DNA of 64,000 bases from Enterobacteriaceae bacterium UBA7338 (GCA_002480085.1 DKPJ01000017.1:310001-374000), one strand, 5' to 3'; positions 24,925-34,228 are shown, numbered from the stretch's first letter. The notes: a model not told the origin generated them from the letters alone. Translations and numbers: made by a program.

Positions 24925-25764
24925 ATGGAAATGCTCGAACAACATCGCTGCTATGAGGGCTGGCAACAGCGCTGGCAGCACCACTCCGCCGTACTGAACT
25001 GTACGATGACCTTCAGCGTTTTTGTTCCGCCGTCGGCGAACGATGCGCCGCTGCCGGTACTCTACTGGCTCTCCGGCCTGACCTGTAACGATGAGAATTT
25101 CACCACCAAGGCCGGGGCGCAGCGCGTGGCGGCCGAGCTGGGGATCGTGCTGGTGATGCCCGACACCAGCCCGCGCGGTGACGATGTGGCCGATGACGCC
25201 AGTTACGATCTGGGTAAAGGCGCAGGTTTCTATCTCAACGCCACCCAGCAGCCGTGGGCCACCCACTACCGGATGTATGACTACCTGCGCGACGAACTAC
25301 CGACGCTGGTGAAAGAGCACTTTAACGTCAGCGACCGCTGCGCCATCAGCGGTCACTCGATGGGCGGTCATGGCGCGCTGATCGTGGCGTTAAAAAATCC
25401 CGGCAGGTTTACCAGCGTGTCAGCCTTCGCGCCTATTGTTAACCCGGCGCAGGTTCCGTGGGGCGAAAAAGCATTTAGCGCCTACCTGGGCGATAACCGC
25501 AGCGACTGGCAGGCTTGGGACAGCTGTGCGCTGATGCAGGCCAGCCAGCCGGGGGATGCCATCCCAACGCTTATCGATCAGGGTGATGGTGACACGTTCC
25601 TGGCCGAGCAGCTGCAGCCTGCCCGCCTTGCTGAAGCTGCTCGTCAGACCGACTGGCCGCTGACCCTGCGCGTACAGCCGGGCTATGACCATAGCTATTT
25701 CTTTATCGCCAGCTTTATAGAAGACCATCTGCGTTTTCACGCCCAATATTTGCACGCTAGCTAA
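24925..25764 (+). CDS. yeiG: S-formylglutathione hydrolase
   Basis: Cytosolic esterase D-type serine hydrolase of 279 residues that hydrolyses S-formylglutathione to formate and glutathione in formaldehyde detoxification. The nucleophile Ser145 is in GHSMGG, the acid is in the IDQGDGD segment and the histidine in GYDHSYFF, completing the triad. GLTCNDENF oxyanion region is present. It is the YeiG type (E. coli numbering agrees). The detoxifying alcohol dehydrogenase frmA is not nearby. Ends with a strong hairpin. Confidence 0.95.
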   Translation: MEMLEQHRCYEGWQQRWQHHSAVLNCTMTFSVFVPPSANDAPLPVLYWLSGLTCNDENFTTKAGAQRVAAELGIVLVMPDTSPRGDDVADDASYDLGKGAGFYLNATQQPWATHYRMYDYLRDELPTLVKEHFNVSDRCAISGHSMGGHGALIVALKNPGRFTSVSAFAPIVNPAQVPWGEKAFSAYLGDNRSDWQAWDSCALMQASQPGDAIPTLIDQGDGDTFLAEQLQPARLAEAARQTDWPLTLRVQPGYDHSYFFIASFIEDHLRFHAQYLHAS

Positions 25765-25780
25765 GTGCCATACTAATATA

Positions 25781-25805
25781 ACTACCCCGGCGATGACGGG
25801 GTAGT
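25781..25805 (+). terminator. Hairpin after yeiG
   Basis: A perfect nine-base-pair stem ACTACCCCG / CGGGGTAGT with a seven-base loop, 17 bases after the yeiG stop. The following sequence is TAAACATTC, not a T-run, so it may terminate only partially. Confidence 0.6.
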
Positions 25806-26190
25806 TAAACATTCTTAAACTGGTCGGACAACGCCGCTAAATACTCTTCCTGCCGACGGAAAAATATATTCGTGATCTGACTAACAGAATCTAAAACAAG
25901 ATTTCATAAATAACCCTGCCGCTAACATAACCCTGAATCTGGCTATTAATCCTTAACATCAGGCGCTATGCGAGACAGCCGCCAATCATTGTCAAATCAA
26001 ATGAATAGTTGAAATGCATTGATTAACTTTATGAATCGTAACGATCTTTATTTTTTGAAGTTAAATAAACGTAGCACGATACAATGGCCGCACCTTTCTC
26101 AGGCATATGCCTATAGAAAATGCACAGCTTATCTATGTTGTTCAGTGCTAACTTACCTATGATGCAGTATTCACACTGTCGGAGGGAGTA
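25806..26190. other. AT-rich intergenic region before the LysR-type gene
   Basis: About 385 bases of visibly lower GC than the flanking genes. It should contain the promoter of the LysR-type regulator. I see no RNA gene or recognised operator. A GGAGGGAG ribosome site ends the region (26179-26186) just before the ATG at 26191. Confidence 0.5.
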
Positions 26191-27075
26191 ATGAACCTTT
26201 TTATCTCTAATAAGCTTAAATACTTTATAGCGGTAATGGAGGAAGGCAGCGTAAGTAAAGCCTGCCAGCGGATGCACATATCGAGGACGCCAATGAGTAA
26301 GGCGATATCTGATATTGAGCAGTCGCTGGGGATCCCACTGTTTATCAGAACCAAGGAGGGAATGACGCCCAGTAAATTCGGCACAATCCTCTATAACAAA
26401 ATTGTGCCCTATTATAACGATCTGGTTAAGATTGAGCACTGTATGCATACTGACGACGGCGTGCCCGTTACCCGCATTATGTGCAGCAGAAATATTCCTA
26501 GATCAATTATAAGCCATCTAAGCGTTGCGCTGTCAAATAACAATATTAATAATGAATTTACCCTGACCGATGAGATAAAGCAGGACGATCTCTCCTCGGA
26601 GCTTCACTTCTACGATATTGTTATTACAGATAAAAATTTTGCCAGCCAGTACGCCAGGGCCGAGCCGGTCTCCTTTGATATCTACATCAACTCGACCCCT
26701 GCCGCCTGTGAAAAGATGATCCAAGGAGGTGAGGTTGACGTTTACCATGATTTCGATGCCGACAGCAGCGTAACCGATCTGTTTACGCATGATAAAATAA
26801 AGTTCAGAAATATCAAAAAAATTTCAGACAGCGACCTGATCGATATGGCGTATAGGGTTAACAACCATCAGGCGGTAATCATTTCGACAGATCCGCTATT
26901 AAGCCTGCTTAATGTAGACGGCTCTACCGTATTAAAGCGCAGCGTCATTAACAAAACGTTATGGTTCTATTCGCAGTGGAAAGCTAAAAATAATAAAGAG
27001 ACAGCCCAGGTTATGGCTATGGTATTTGCTGATTTAAAGAGATCAGGCCATACCAGCAATGAGCTATCTCGTTAA
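26191..27075 (+). CDS. LysR-type transcriptional regulator, divergent
   Basis: Predicted DNA-binding regulator of 294 residues. The N-terminal winged helix-turn-helix is clear (KYFIAVMEEGS start, helix SVSKACQRMHISRTPMSKAIS at 20-40, then EQSLGIPLFIRTKEGMTPSK). The effector domain is strongly diverged from standard LysR proteins; ligand unknown. The gene is AT-rich with Asn, Ile and Lys codons unlike its neighbours, suggesting horizontal origin. Its ribosome site is very strong. The last 17 bases overlap the next gene, so the two are translationally coupled. It sits between yeiG and cirA, which are adjacent in E. coli. Confidence 0.8.
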   Translation: MNLFISNKLKYFIAVMEEGSVSKACQRMHISRTPMSKAISDIEQSLGIPLFIRTKEGMTPSKFGTILYNKIVPYYNDLVKIEHCMHTDDGVPVTRIMCSRNIPRSIISHLSVALSNNNINNEFTLTDEIKQDDLSSELHFYDIVITDKNFASQYARAEPVSFDIYINSTPAACEKMIQGGEVDVYHDFDADSSVTDLFTHDKIKFRNIKKISDSDLIDMAYRVNNHQAVIISTDPLLSLLNVDGSTVLKRSVINKTLWFYSQWKAKNNKETAQVMAMVFADLKRSGHTSNELSR

Positions 27076-27370
27076 TTTACTGCTTTTTTTGACAAGCCAC
27101 CCTTTGGCCACATTTTGCGGCCTGAGCGCTTTTATTGTCTCCTGCTGGTCAGGATACGTTGAAAAAGCCTCACCGGGGAATATTCTTATAAGCAGTCTGG
27201 TCTGCGTCGTTAGCGCGCTGGCTTTTTTAGATGTGTTACTTCACGGCAGCCACTATCACCTGTTTTTCCCCTTAATTGGGATTATTACCGGTTTTATTGG
27301 GCCTTATAAAATTAGAGGCCTGATCGTTGGTGTAATAAAGTACTATATCTCCTCCGACAATAAGAAATAA
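27059..27370 (+). CDS. Small holin-like membrane protein
   Basis: A 103-residue protein with about three transmembrane segments (approximately 4-27, 38-60 and 69-95) and a short charged C-terminus (YYISSDNKK). The layout and the GFIGPYKIRGLIVGVIKYY segment resemble phage holin-family proteins (LydA/lambda-holin type); I cannot confirm this. No endolysin or phage gene is nearby. The start overlaps the LysR-type gene by 17 bases, and a strong terminator follows, so the pair is one transcription unit. Confidence 0.6.
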   Translation: MSYLVNLLLFLTSHPLATFCGLSAFIVSCWSGYVEKASPGNILISSLVCVVSALAFLDVLLHGSHYHLFFPLIGIITGFIGPYKIRGLIVGVIKYYISSDNKK

Positions 27371-27383
27371 GTAGTCTTTTTTA

Positions 27384-27406
27384 GGGGGGCTTGCCCCCCT
27401 TTTTTT
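27384..27406 (+). terminator. Terminator after the holin-like gene
   Basis: Perfect stem of six G and six C with a CTTG loop, followed by seven T. A strong plus-strand intrinsic terminator 14 bases after the stop. No T-run on the other strand. Confidence 0.88.
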
Positions 27407-27420
27407 AGCCAGGTTTTTTA

Positions 27421-29403
27421 TCAGAAGCGATAATCCACCGCCATGAAATAGCGACGACCATCTTCGTTATAGCTGTAGTCGTCGCGGCTCAGGTCTTTAT
27501 CCGTCAGGTTGAGAACCCCTGCGCGCAGCTTGACGTTTTTCGTTGCCTGCCATGCGCCACCCGCATTCCAGATCACGTAGCCGCCCGGCGTTTTGCCCGT
27601 ATTGCTCACGTCACGCTTCTCTCCGGTATAGTTACCAGAAACGTAGAAGGACCAGTCCTGCAATGCCTGCCAGTCCAGCGTACCGTTTGCAGTATGGAAC
27701 GGCAGCTCCTGCAGCGGTTTATCGCCGCCGTCGCTAAGATCGCGACCGTCGTTATAGGTGTAGTTCAGGGTCAGCTTCCAGGCATCGTCAAACGGCACCT
27801 TCAGCTCGGTCTCTACGCCGCGAATACGCGCCTTGTTAACGTTGAAGTAGCGGAACGTCGGGACGCGTTGCCCGTTGGCGTTGGTGTAGAAGCCGACAAA
27901 GTTGGAGTAGGACGGTGCGGCGGCGGCATCGGCGGTACGGTTGATGCTGATCATGTCGTCAACGTCGTTCTGGAAGGTGGTGATGCTGCCCTCCACGCCC
28001 TCCAGCCAGCCCTCTTCCCCGCTGTAGTAGAGTCCCAGCTCAAAGCTTTCGCTGGTCTCCGGCTTCAGATCCGGACTCCCCACAATCCGGCAGCTGCCGC
28101 GGCAGGAGTTCGTCGCCCAGTCCGGGCTGAGCTGTAACAGAGAAGGTGCTTTAAAGGCCGTGGCCCAGCCGCCCTTAACGGTTACGGTATCGGTGGCGTT
28201 ATAGACGAGGTAGGCACGCGGGCTGTAGTGATCCCCGTAGGTTTCATGATCGTCCATACGGATGCCGGTGGTCAGCGCCAGCGGCTCGAAAATACGCCAC
28301 TCGTCTTCAATAAACAGCGCGTACTGGCTGGCGGAGGTGTTGCTGCTGCTGCCTCCGGTGAGGTTAACCGGATCCTCAAGCTTATCGTGACGCCACTCGC
28401 CGCCGACGGTCACGAACTGGTTAATCATTTCCAGCGGCAGGACGTATTTGCCATCCACGGTGTTGTTTTCTGAGGTAATGCCTTTGCTGCCCGGATTTTT
28501 GTTATCTACCTTCTCGCCGTAGAACTTCAGCTCGCTGGTGCCGACGTCCCAGCGGCTGTTGTGGCTCAGGGAGTAGTTTTCACGCTCCAGACGGTTACGA
28601 TCGAGGGAGTCGGAGTCCCGGTCCTGGCGATCAAAGCCATACCCGGCGGTAAAGTCGTGATTTTCCGAGGGCGTCCAGGCAAACTCGACGTTCGCGTCGC
28701 GGCTGGTGAAGCCCTCAATGCGCGGCGTCTCACCGGTCGCGGTGGTGTCTGACGGCTCCTGCTTATCTTTTTCACGCTTCGCCACGCTGCCGAAGGCCTT
28801 CATGCCCAGCACACCATCCACCAGCGGGCCGCTGGTATAGAACTGGCCGTTGTACGTATCGCCGCGATCGCGCTTCTCCTGGATAGTGGTATCCGCAGAG
28901 AGCGTGCCGGTCCACTGCTGCCCCACCTTCTTGGTGATAATGTTAACGACGCCGCCCAGGGCGTCAGAGCCATAGAGAGATGACATCGGGCCGCGCACCA
29001 CTTCAATACGCTCGATGGCATCTACTGGGATCCAGTTCAGGTCAAAGTCATTATGGCGGAAGACCGCGTTGCGGGAGTTAACGCGCTTGCCGTCGATCAG
29101 GATCAGCGTGTAGCTGCTGTCGAGGCCGCGAATGCTGACGCCTTTACGGTTGTCACCCTCGTTGGTGAGCTGTACGCCCGGTACGTCCTGAAGCACATCC
29201 TTCAGATTATTGACCGGCCGACGCTGCAGATCCTGCTGCGTCACAACGCTAATACTGGCCGGGGCATCCTTTAGATTCTGCTCCGTGGCGGCGGCGGTGA
29301 CGACCAGGGTGTCGGACTCGCTGTCAACTGCGAAAGCTGGCAGCGCCAGCGCCATTGCGGACGCACAAAGCCCTCCCCGCACGATGGGATTCAACCTAAA
29401 CAT
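27421..29403 (-). CDS. cirA: TonB-dependent catecholate siderophore receptor CirA
   Basis: Outer membrane receptor of 660 residues for iron-loaded catechols (dihydroxybenzoylserine and related) and the colicin I receptor. A signal peptide ends in ALPAFA at 18-23. The TonB box is DTLVVTAAA shortly after. The plug domain follows (NLKDVLQDVPGVQL, VSIRGLDSSYTLILIDG, IERIEVVRGPMSSLYGSDALGGVVNII) and then a 22-strand barrel that ends in the aromatic F (FMAVDYRF). Nearly the E. coli protein. Iron repression is expected from the Fur box upstream. Confidence 0.97.
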   Translation of the reverse strand: MFRLNPIVRGGLCASAMALALPAFAVDSESDTLVVTAAATEQNLKDAPASISVVTQQDLQRRPVNNLKDVLQDVPGVQLTNEGDNRKGVSIRGLDSSYTLILIDGKRVNSRNAVFRHNDFDLNWIPVDAIERIEVVRGPMSSLYGSDALGGVVNIITKKVGQQWTGTLSADTTIQEKRDRGDTYNGQFYTSGPLVDGVLGMKAFGSVAKREKDKQEPSDTTATGETPRIEGFTSRDANVEFAWTPSENHDFTAGYGFDRQDRDSDSLDRNRLERENYSLSHNSRWDVGTSELKFYGEKVDNKNPGSKGITSENNTVDGKYVLPLEMINQFVTVGGEWRHDKLEDPVNLTGGSSSNTSASQYALFIEDEWRIFEPLALTTGIRMDDHETYGDHYSPRAYLVYNATDTVTVKGGWATAFKAPSLLQLSPDWATNSCRGSCRIVGSPDLKPETSESFELGLYYSGEEGWLEGVEGSITTFQNDVDDMISINRTADAAAAPSYSNFVGFYTNANGQRVPTFRYFNVNKARIRGVETELKVPFDDAWKLTLNYTYNDGRDLSDGGDKPLQELPFHTANGTLDWQALQDWSFYVSGNYTGEKRDVSNTGKTPGGYVIWNAGGAWQATKNVKLRAGVLNLTDKDLSRDDYSYNEDGRRYFMAVDYRF

Positions 29404-29508
29404 TCCATTTCTCCATGAGATAACTACAACAAATCTAAGAAGTTTTGCTCACAAGTTTTTATCTACTCCCCGCTACGTTGGCGAAGAGATCGTAACGATA
29501 AAGCAAAT

Positions 29509-29527
29509 AATAATGATTATCAATTTA
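29509..29527 (-). promoter_or_regulatory. Fur box upstream of cirA
   Basis: The 19 bases AATAATGATTATCAATTTA match the Fur consensus GATAATGATAATCATTATC at about 14 positions. It lies about 105 bases upstream of the cirA start, where E. coli also has Fur control. Confidence 0.75.
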
Positions 29528-29574
29528 ATTGTTAAAAGTTATGTCAAGGTGAGGGTTTATGGAGGAATTATGGG

Positions 29575-29606
29575 CAAAAAAAAGCCCTTTCAAAATGAAA
29601 GGGCTT
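29575..29606 (-). terminator. Terminator of lysP
   Basis: An 11-base-pair stem AAGCCCTTTCA / TGAAAGGGCTT with a short AAA loop at 29582-29606. Read on the minus strand it is followed by a run of eight T, a strong intrinsic terminator just after the lysP stop. Confidence 0.88.
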
Positions 29607-29620
29607 GATAGTGAAAGGAT

Positions 29621-31090
29621 TTATTTGTTAAATCTTTTCGGGAACTCCATGTCCTTGTAGCTGACGAATTTCGTTCCACGCGTCAGCTTGTAGCCGAACC
29701 AGATAATCAGGAACAGCGGGATGCCGATATAGGTCGCTGCGACTCCGCCCCAGTCAATGGTGTCTTCAAGGAAGGCCTGGTAGTTCTGGCCCAGCGTAAT
29801 AGTCAGGCAGAGCACAAAGGCGAAGATCGGTCCCAGCGGGAAGAAACCGGAGCGGTAGGGCAGATCGTTCAGGTCATGGCCCTGCATAACGTAGCCGCGG
29901 CGGAAACGGTAGTGGCTGATAGCAATCCCCAGCCAGGCGATAAACCCGGTCATGCCCGACGTATTCAGCAGCCACAGGTAAACCGTCTGGTTGCCAAACA
30001 TAGAGGTCAGGAAGCAGAGCGCGGCAATCACCGTGGTGGCATACAGGGCGTTACGCGGTACGCCGCCCTTAGAGAGACGAGAGAAGATACGCGGCGCTTT
30101 ACCGTCGCAGGCCAGGGTGTAGAGCATACGCGTGGAGGCGTACATGCCGGAGTTACCCGCCGAGAGTACCGCCGTCAGGATCACCGCATTCATAATCGCC
30201 GCCGCAGAGAGCAGGCCCGCGTGTTCGAATACCAGGGTGAACGGACTGACGCTGATGTCTTTGACATCGTTACGCAGCAGGCTCGGATCGGTATAAGGGA
30301 TGATCAGGCTGATAATCAGGATGGCAAATACATAGAACAGCAGGATACGCCAGAACACCTGACGCACCGCACGCGGGATGTTTTTCTCGGGATCTTCCGA
30401 CTCACCCGCCGCAATACCAATCAGCTCGGTGCCCTGGAAGGAGAAGCCCACAATCATCGCCACGCCGATCATCGCCGCAAAGCCACCGGCAAACGGCGCA
30501 TCGCCAATGCCCCAGTTGCTCCAGCCAGCCGGTTTCGCGCCCTGGAAGATGCCAACGATCATCATCACGCCGACGATGATAAAGATAATGACGGTGGCGA
30601 CCTTGATTAACGAGAACCAGTACTCCGCCTCGCCAAAGCCTTTCACCGAGATCCAGTTCAGCAGTACGATGGCAGCGAGGAACAGCGCGCTCCAGATCCA
30701 GCCCGGCGTGTCCGGGAACCACCAGCTCATCACCAGCTGGGCGGCCACCAGGTCAACGGCGATAGTTACCGCCCAGTTGTACCAGTAGTTCCAGCCCAGC
30801 GCGAAGCCAAAGCCCTCTTCCACATACTTCTGCCCGTAGGTGGCGAACGAACCGGACACCGGCATATAGGCCGCCAGCTCGCCGAGACTGGTCATCAGGA
30901 AGTAAACCATAAGGCCAATCAATATATAAGAGAGCAGCGCGCCGCCGGGGCCTGCCTGTGAGATGGTTGCGCCGCTGGCAACGAACAGACCTGTACCAAT
31001 CGATCCGCCAATAGCGATCATGGTCAGGTGACGCGCCTTTAGTTCACGGCGAAGCGTGGGCGCTTGTGTGGTTTTAGTTTCGGAAACCAT
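29621..31090 (-). CDS. lysP: Lysine-specific permease
   Basis: Proton-coupled lysine importer of the APC family (489 residues, 12 spans) that also signals lysine to the CadC regulator in E. coli. Seen: LRRELKARHLTMIAIGGSIGTGLF at the start of the first span region, the GGALLSYILIGLMVYF segment, and later FQGTELIGIAAGE. It is very close to E. coli LysP. It lies downstream of yeiE in the same direction, about 130 bases away. Confidence 0.97.
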   Translation of the reverse strand: MVSETKTTQAPTLRRELKARHLTMIAIGGSIGTGLFVASGATISQAGPGGALLSYILIGLMVYFLMTSLGELAAYMPVSGSFATYGQKYVEEGFGFALGWNYWYNWAVTIAVDLVAAQLVMSWWFPDTPGWIWSALFLAAIVLLNWISVKGFGEAEYWFSLIKVATVIIFIIVGVMMIVGIFQGAKPAGWSNWGIGDAPFAGGFAAMIGVAMIVGFSFQGTELIGIAAGESEDPEKNIPRAVRQVFWRILLFYVFAILIISLIIPYTDPSLLRNDVKDISVSPFTLVFEHAGLLSAAAIMNAVILTAVLSAGNSGMYASTRMLYTLACDGKAPRIFSRLSKGGVPRNALYATTVIAALCFLTSMFGNQTVYLWLLNTSGMTGFIAWLGIAISHYRFRRGYVMQGHDLNDLPYRSGFFPLGPIFAFVLCLTITLGQNYQAFLEDTIDWGGVAATYIGIPLFLIIWFGYKLTRGTKFVSYKDMEFPKRFNK

Positions 31091-31220
31091 GTGAAAATGC
31101 TATCCATCAAAAAAATGAGGCGGGATTGTAGCAGACGTCACCACATCCTTCTGGCTCAAATATGCGGTTATAAGAGAGCTTCATGATCGGTAAGGAATTA
31201 TAAGTAAAGCACAGAAATCT

Positions 31221-32087
31221 TTAGATCTCACAGTAGCGCAGAAAGCGTTTCAGGGCGTTAGAGAGATGCTTCTGCCGGTGGTGGATGCGCCACAGGGTAC
31301 GCACCAGCCGCGGCAGCGGAATAGCAATCTCCTTGAGCGTGCCGCTCTCCAGCTGCTCGGCAATCACCCGGCGTGACAGGCAGCTGATACCCAGCCCGTG
31401 TCGCACCGCATGCTTGATGGCCTCCGAGTTGCCCAGCTCCATGCCGAGATGAAACTGCGGCAGGTGGGAGAGCAGCAGATAGTCAACCAGCTCCCGCGTA
31501 CCGGATCCGCGCTCGCGCAGGATCCACGGGGCGCTGGCGAGACGATCCAGGGTCACCTCCCCCTGCAATAGCGGCGAGGCCGGGGAGGCAAACACCACCA
31601 GCTCATCTTCCAGCCAGGGTTCGGATACGATCTCAGCGGTATGGCACGGCCCTTCAATAAGACCAATATCGACGCGGAAATCCGCTACCGCATTAATCAC
31701 GTCCTGGCTGTTGCCCACGCTCATCTCCAGCGGCAGCGCCGGAAAGTCGCGGCGGTAGCGGGCAATAATCTCTGGCAGAATATAGTTGCCAACGGTGCTG
31801 CTGGCATAGACGCGGATCGCGCCATTATCTTCCCGGAACAGCTGCTCTATTTCCGTGGCCTGCTCCAGCAGCGCCAGCGCACGGGGATAGAGCAGACGCC
31901 CATGCTCGTTGACCACCAGCCGCTTACCGACCCGGTCGAAAAGCTGCACGCCCAGTTGCCCTTCGAGATCGGTCAGGGCCGCGCTGACCGCCGACTGAGA
32001 GAGGGCCAGCATCTGGGAAGCCTGGGTTGTCGAGCCGCTCTTCAGCACTTCAGCAAAAACCGCCAGCTGGCGCAGGGTGATATGCAT
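31221..32087 (-). CDS. yeiE: LysR-type regulator YeiE
   Basis: LysR-type transcription factor of 288 residues, reported as sulfite-responsive in Cronobacter and Salmonella, controlling the neighbouring yeiH and other genes. N-terminal HTH: FAEVLKSGSTTQAS then MLALSQSAVSAALTDLE; effector domain follows. Start at 32087 (MHITLRQL) matches E. coli; an upstream ATG at 32108 is ignored. It is divergent from yeiH, whose start is about 120 bases away, in keeping with direct control of that gene. Confidence 0.93.
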   Translation of the reverse strand: MHITLRQLAVFAEVLKSGSTTQASQMLALSQSAVSAALTDLEGQLGVQLFDRVGKRLVVNEHGRLLYPRALALLEQATEIEQLFREDNGAIRVYASSTVGNYILPEIIARYRRDFPALPLEMSVGNSQDVINAVADFRVDIGLIEGPCHTAEIVSEPWLEDELVVFASPASPLLQGEVTLDRLASAPWILRERGSGTRELVDYLLLSHLPQFHLGMELGNSEAIKHAVRHGLGISCLSRRVIAEQLESGTLKEIAIPLPRLVRTLWRIHHRQKHLSNALKRFLRYCEI

Positions 32088-32209
32088 GGTCACGATCCTG
32101 TAAGGCAAGCGTCGCGCTTACCACTTATATAGATTAATTATAAATATATAATCAATTTTATTTTTAAGCCAGTGCAACGTAACCTTTTATCCAGACAGAG
32201 GAGAAGGTT

Positions 32210-33256
32210 ATGAGTGAACTCGCTTTAAAACATTATCGTGGCGTGGGACATTTTATTCCCGGCCTGGCCCTGAGCGCAGCCGTCGCTGGCGTAGCGCTGT
32301 GGAGTGGCAATATTCCTGCCGTGTCCGGCGCCGGTTTTAGCGCCCTCTCGCTGGCTATCCTAATCGGTATGGTCATTGGCAACACCCTTTATCCGCAGAT
32401 TGGACGATCCTGCGATGGCGGCATTCTGTTCGCCAAACAGCATCTGCTGCGTCTGGGGATTATCCTGTACGGCTTTCGCCTGACGTTCTCGCAGATTGCT
32501 GACGTCGGCGTCAGCGGGATTGTCATTGATGTGCTGACGCTCTCCAGCACCTTTTTACTCGCCTGCATTCTGGGGCAGAAGGTGTTTGGCCTCGACAAGC
32601 ACACCAGCTGGCTGATCGGCGCCGGCAGCAGCATCTGCGGCGCGGCGGCGGTGCTGGCCACCGAGCCGGTGCTTAAGGCCGAGTCGAGTAAGGTAACGGT
32701 AGCCATCGCCACGGTGATGATTTTCGGCACGCTGGCTATTTTCATCTACCCTGCCCTCTATCCCCTGCTGGCGCACTGGTTTAGCCCGGAGAGCTACGGT
32801 ATCTATATAGGATCGACCATGCATGAGGTCGCCCAGGTGGTTGCCGCTGGCCACGCTGTTAGCCCGGAGACGGAGAGCGCAGCGGTGATCGCGAAAATGC
32901 TGCGGGTGATGATGCTGGCCCCGTTCCTGATCCTGCTCGCTGCCCGCGTTAAGCAGCTGGCTCCCACCGGGGAAAGTCAAAGCAGTAAAATCACCATTCC
33001 GTGGTTTGCGATCCTGTTTATTGCGGTGGCGGGGTTTAACTCCTTTGGCCTGCTGCCGCAAGCCGCCATCAATATGCTGATAACGCTGGACACCCTGCTG
33101 CTGGCGATGGCGATGGCGGCGCTGGGCGTGACGACGCACATTAGCGCGATCCGCAAGGCGGGGGCGCTGCCGCTGCTGATGGCGCTGATCCTGTTTGTCT
33201 GGCTGATCGTCGGCGGTGGCGCCATCAACCTGGCGGTTCATTATGTAATGGCATAA
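32210..33256 (+). CDS. yeiH: UPF0324 membrane protein YeiH
   Basis: Polytopic membrane protein of 348 residues, UPF0324 family, with about 10 spans. Reported as a YeiE-dependent gene and a candidate sulfite exporter; this is not shown here. Conserved segments are GAGFSALSLAILIGMVIGN, LIGAGSSICGAAAVLATEP, STMHEVAQVVAAG and MAALGVTTHISAIRKAG. AGGAG precedes the ATG. Divergent from yeiE and followed by nfo after 76 bases. Confidence 0.94.
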   Translation: MSELALKHYRGVGHFIPGLALSAAVAGVALWSGNIPAVSGAGFSALSLAILIGMVIGNTLYPQIGRSCDGGILFAKQHLLRLGIILYGFRLTFSQIADVGVSGIVIDVLTLSSTFLLACILGQKVFGLDKHTSWLIGAGSSICGAAAVLATEPVLKAESSKVTVAIATVMIFGTLAIFIYPALYPLLAHWFSPESYGIYIGSTMHEVAQVVAAGHAVSPETESAAVIAKMLRVMMLAPFLILLAARVKQLAPTGESQSSKITIPWFAILFIAVAGFNSFGLLPQAAINMLITLDTLLLAMAMAALGVTTHISAIRKAGALPLLMALILFVWLIVGGGAINLAVHYVMA

Positions 33257-33332
33257 ATCAATACATTCTGCTGCCGTTAACCCGCTATCATACGCCTTTG
33301 TTTTTTACCTGCGGGTTTTACAGGAGTTGTAG

Positions 33333-34190
33333 ATGAAATTTATTGGCGCGCACGTTAGCGCAGCGGGCGGCGTAGCAAATGCCGCCGTGCGTGCGGCAGA
33401 GATTGGGGCCACCGCCTTTGCCCTGTTTACCAAAAACCAGCGCCAGTGGCGGGCAGCCGCGCTCACTCGCGCCACCATCGACGAGTTTAAGGCCGCCTGT
33501 GAAAAGCACCGCTTTGGTCCAGGCCAGATCCTGCCTCACGATAGCTATCTGATTAACCTCGGGCACCCGGTGGCCGACGCGCTGGAGAAGTCCCGGGAGG
33601 CCTTTATTGATGAGATGCAGCGCTGCGAGCAGCTCGGTCTGACCCTGCTGAACTTCCATCCCGGCAGCCACCTGATGCAGATCCCGGAGGATGAGTGCCT
33701 GGCGCGCATCGCCGAGTCAATCAACATCGCGCTGGATAAAACCGAGGGCGTGACGGCGGTGATTGAAAATACCGCTGGCCAGGGCAGCAACCTCGGCTTT
33801 AAGTTCGAGCACCTGGCAGCGATTATCGACGGCGTGGAGGATAAATCCCGCGTCGGCGTCTGCATCGATACCTGCCACGCCTTTGCGGCGGGGTACGATC
33901 TGCGCGGCAGCGAGGCCTGTGAAAAAACCTTCGCCGAGTTTGAGCGGATCGTCGGCTTCCAGTATCTGCGGGGGATGCACCTCAACGATGCCAAAAGCGC
34001 CTTTGCCAGCCGCGTTGACCGCCATCACAGTCTGGGAGAAGGCAATATCGGCCATGAAGCCTTTAGCTGGATCATGCAGGACGCCCGCTTCGACGGTATT
34101 CCGCTGATCCTTGAGACCATTAACTCAGATATCTGGGATGAAGAGATTGCGTGGCTGAAGGCGCAGCAGGTGCAGACAGCCACGGTGTAG
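33333..34190 (+). CDS. nfo: Endonuclease IV
   Basis: Zn-dependent AP endonuclease (285 residues) of base excision repair; it incises 5' to abasic sites and removes blocked 3' ends. TIM barrel with the three-zinc site: His69 (LPHDSYL), and the later conserved metal-binding blocks TGVCIDTCHAFAAGYD, HLNDAKSAF, and DRHHSLGEGNIG, with ILETIN at the end. Induced by SoxRS in E. coli. Ends before a REP and a bidirectional terminator. Confidence 0.96.
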   Translation: MKFIGAHVSAAGGVANAAVRAAEIGATAFALFTKNQRQWRAAALTRATIDEFKAACEKHRFGPGQILPHDSYLINLGHPVADALEKSREAFIDEMQRCEQLGLTLLNFHPGSHLMQIPEDECLARIAESINIALDKTEGVTAVIENTAGQGSNLGFKFEHLAAIIDGVEDKSRVGVCIDTCHAFAAGYDLRGSEACEKTFAEFERIVGFQYLRGMHLNDAKSAFASRVDRHHSLGEGNIGHEAFSWIMQDARFDGIPLILETINSDIWDEEIAWLKAQQVQTATV

Positions 34191-34194
34191 TCGC

Positions 34195-34224
34195 GTAGGC
34201 CCGGTAAGCGAAGCGCCACCGGGC
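34195..34224. repeat. REP element after nfo (inverse orientation)
   Basis: GTAGGCCCGGTAAGCGAAGC then GCCACCGGGC: the same 30-base REP as at 5551 and 11301, in reverse orientation, with two changed bases in the loop arm. It starts five bases after the nfo stop. Confidence 0.88.
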
Positions 34225-34228
34225 GCAA

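Noticed and set aside
26029..26448. 139-codon minus-strand frame in front of and inside the LysR-type gene
   Set aside because: No ribosome site and it runs antisense to a clear helix-turn-helix coding region.
26191..27370. Prophage remnant as the origin of the LysR/holin-like pair
   Set aside because: No integrase, attachment repeats, lysin or other phage genes are visible nearby, so I do not annotate a prophage.
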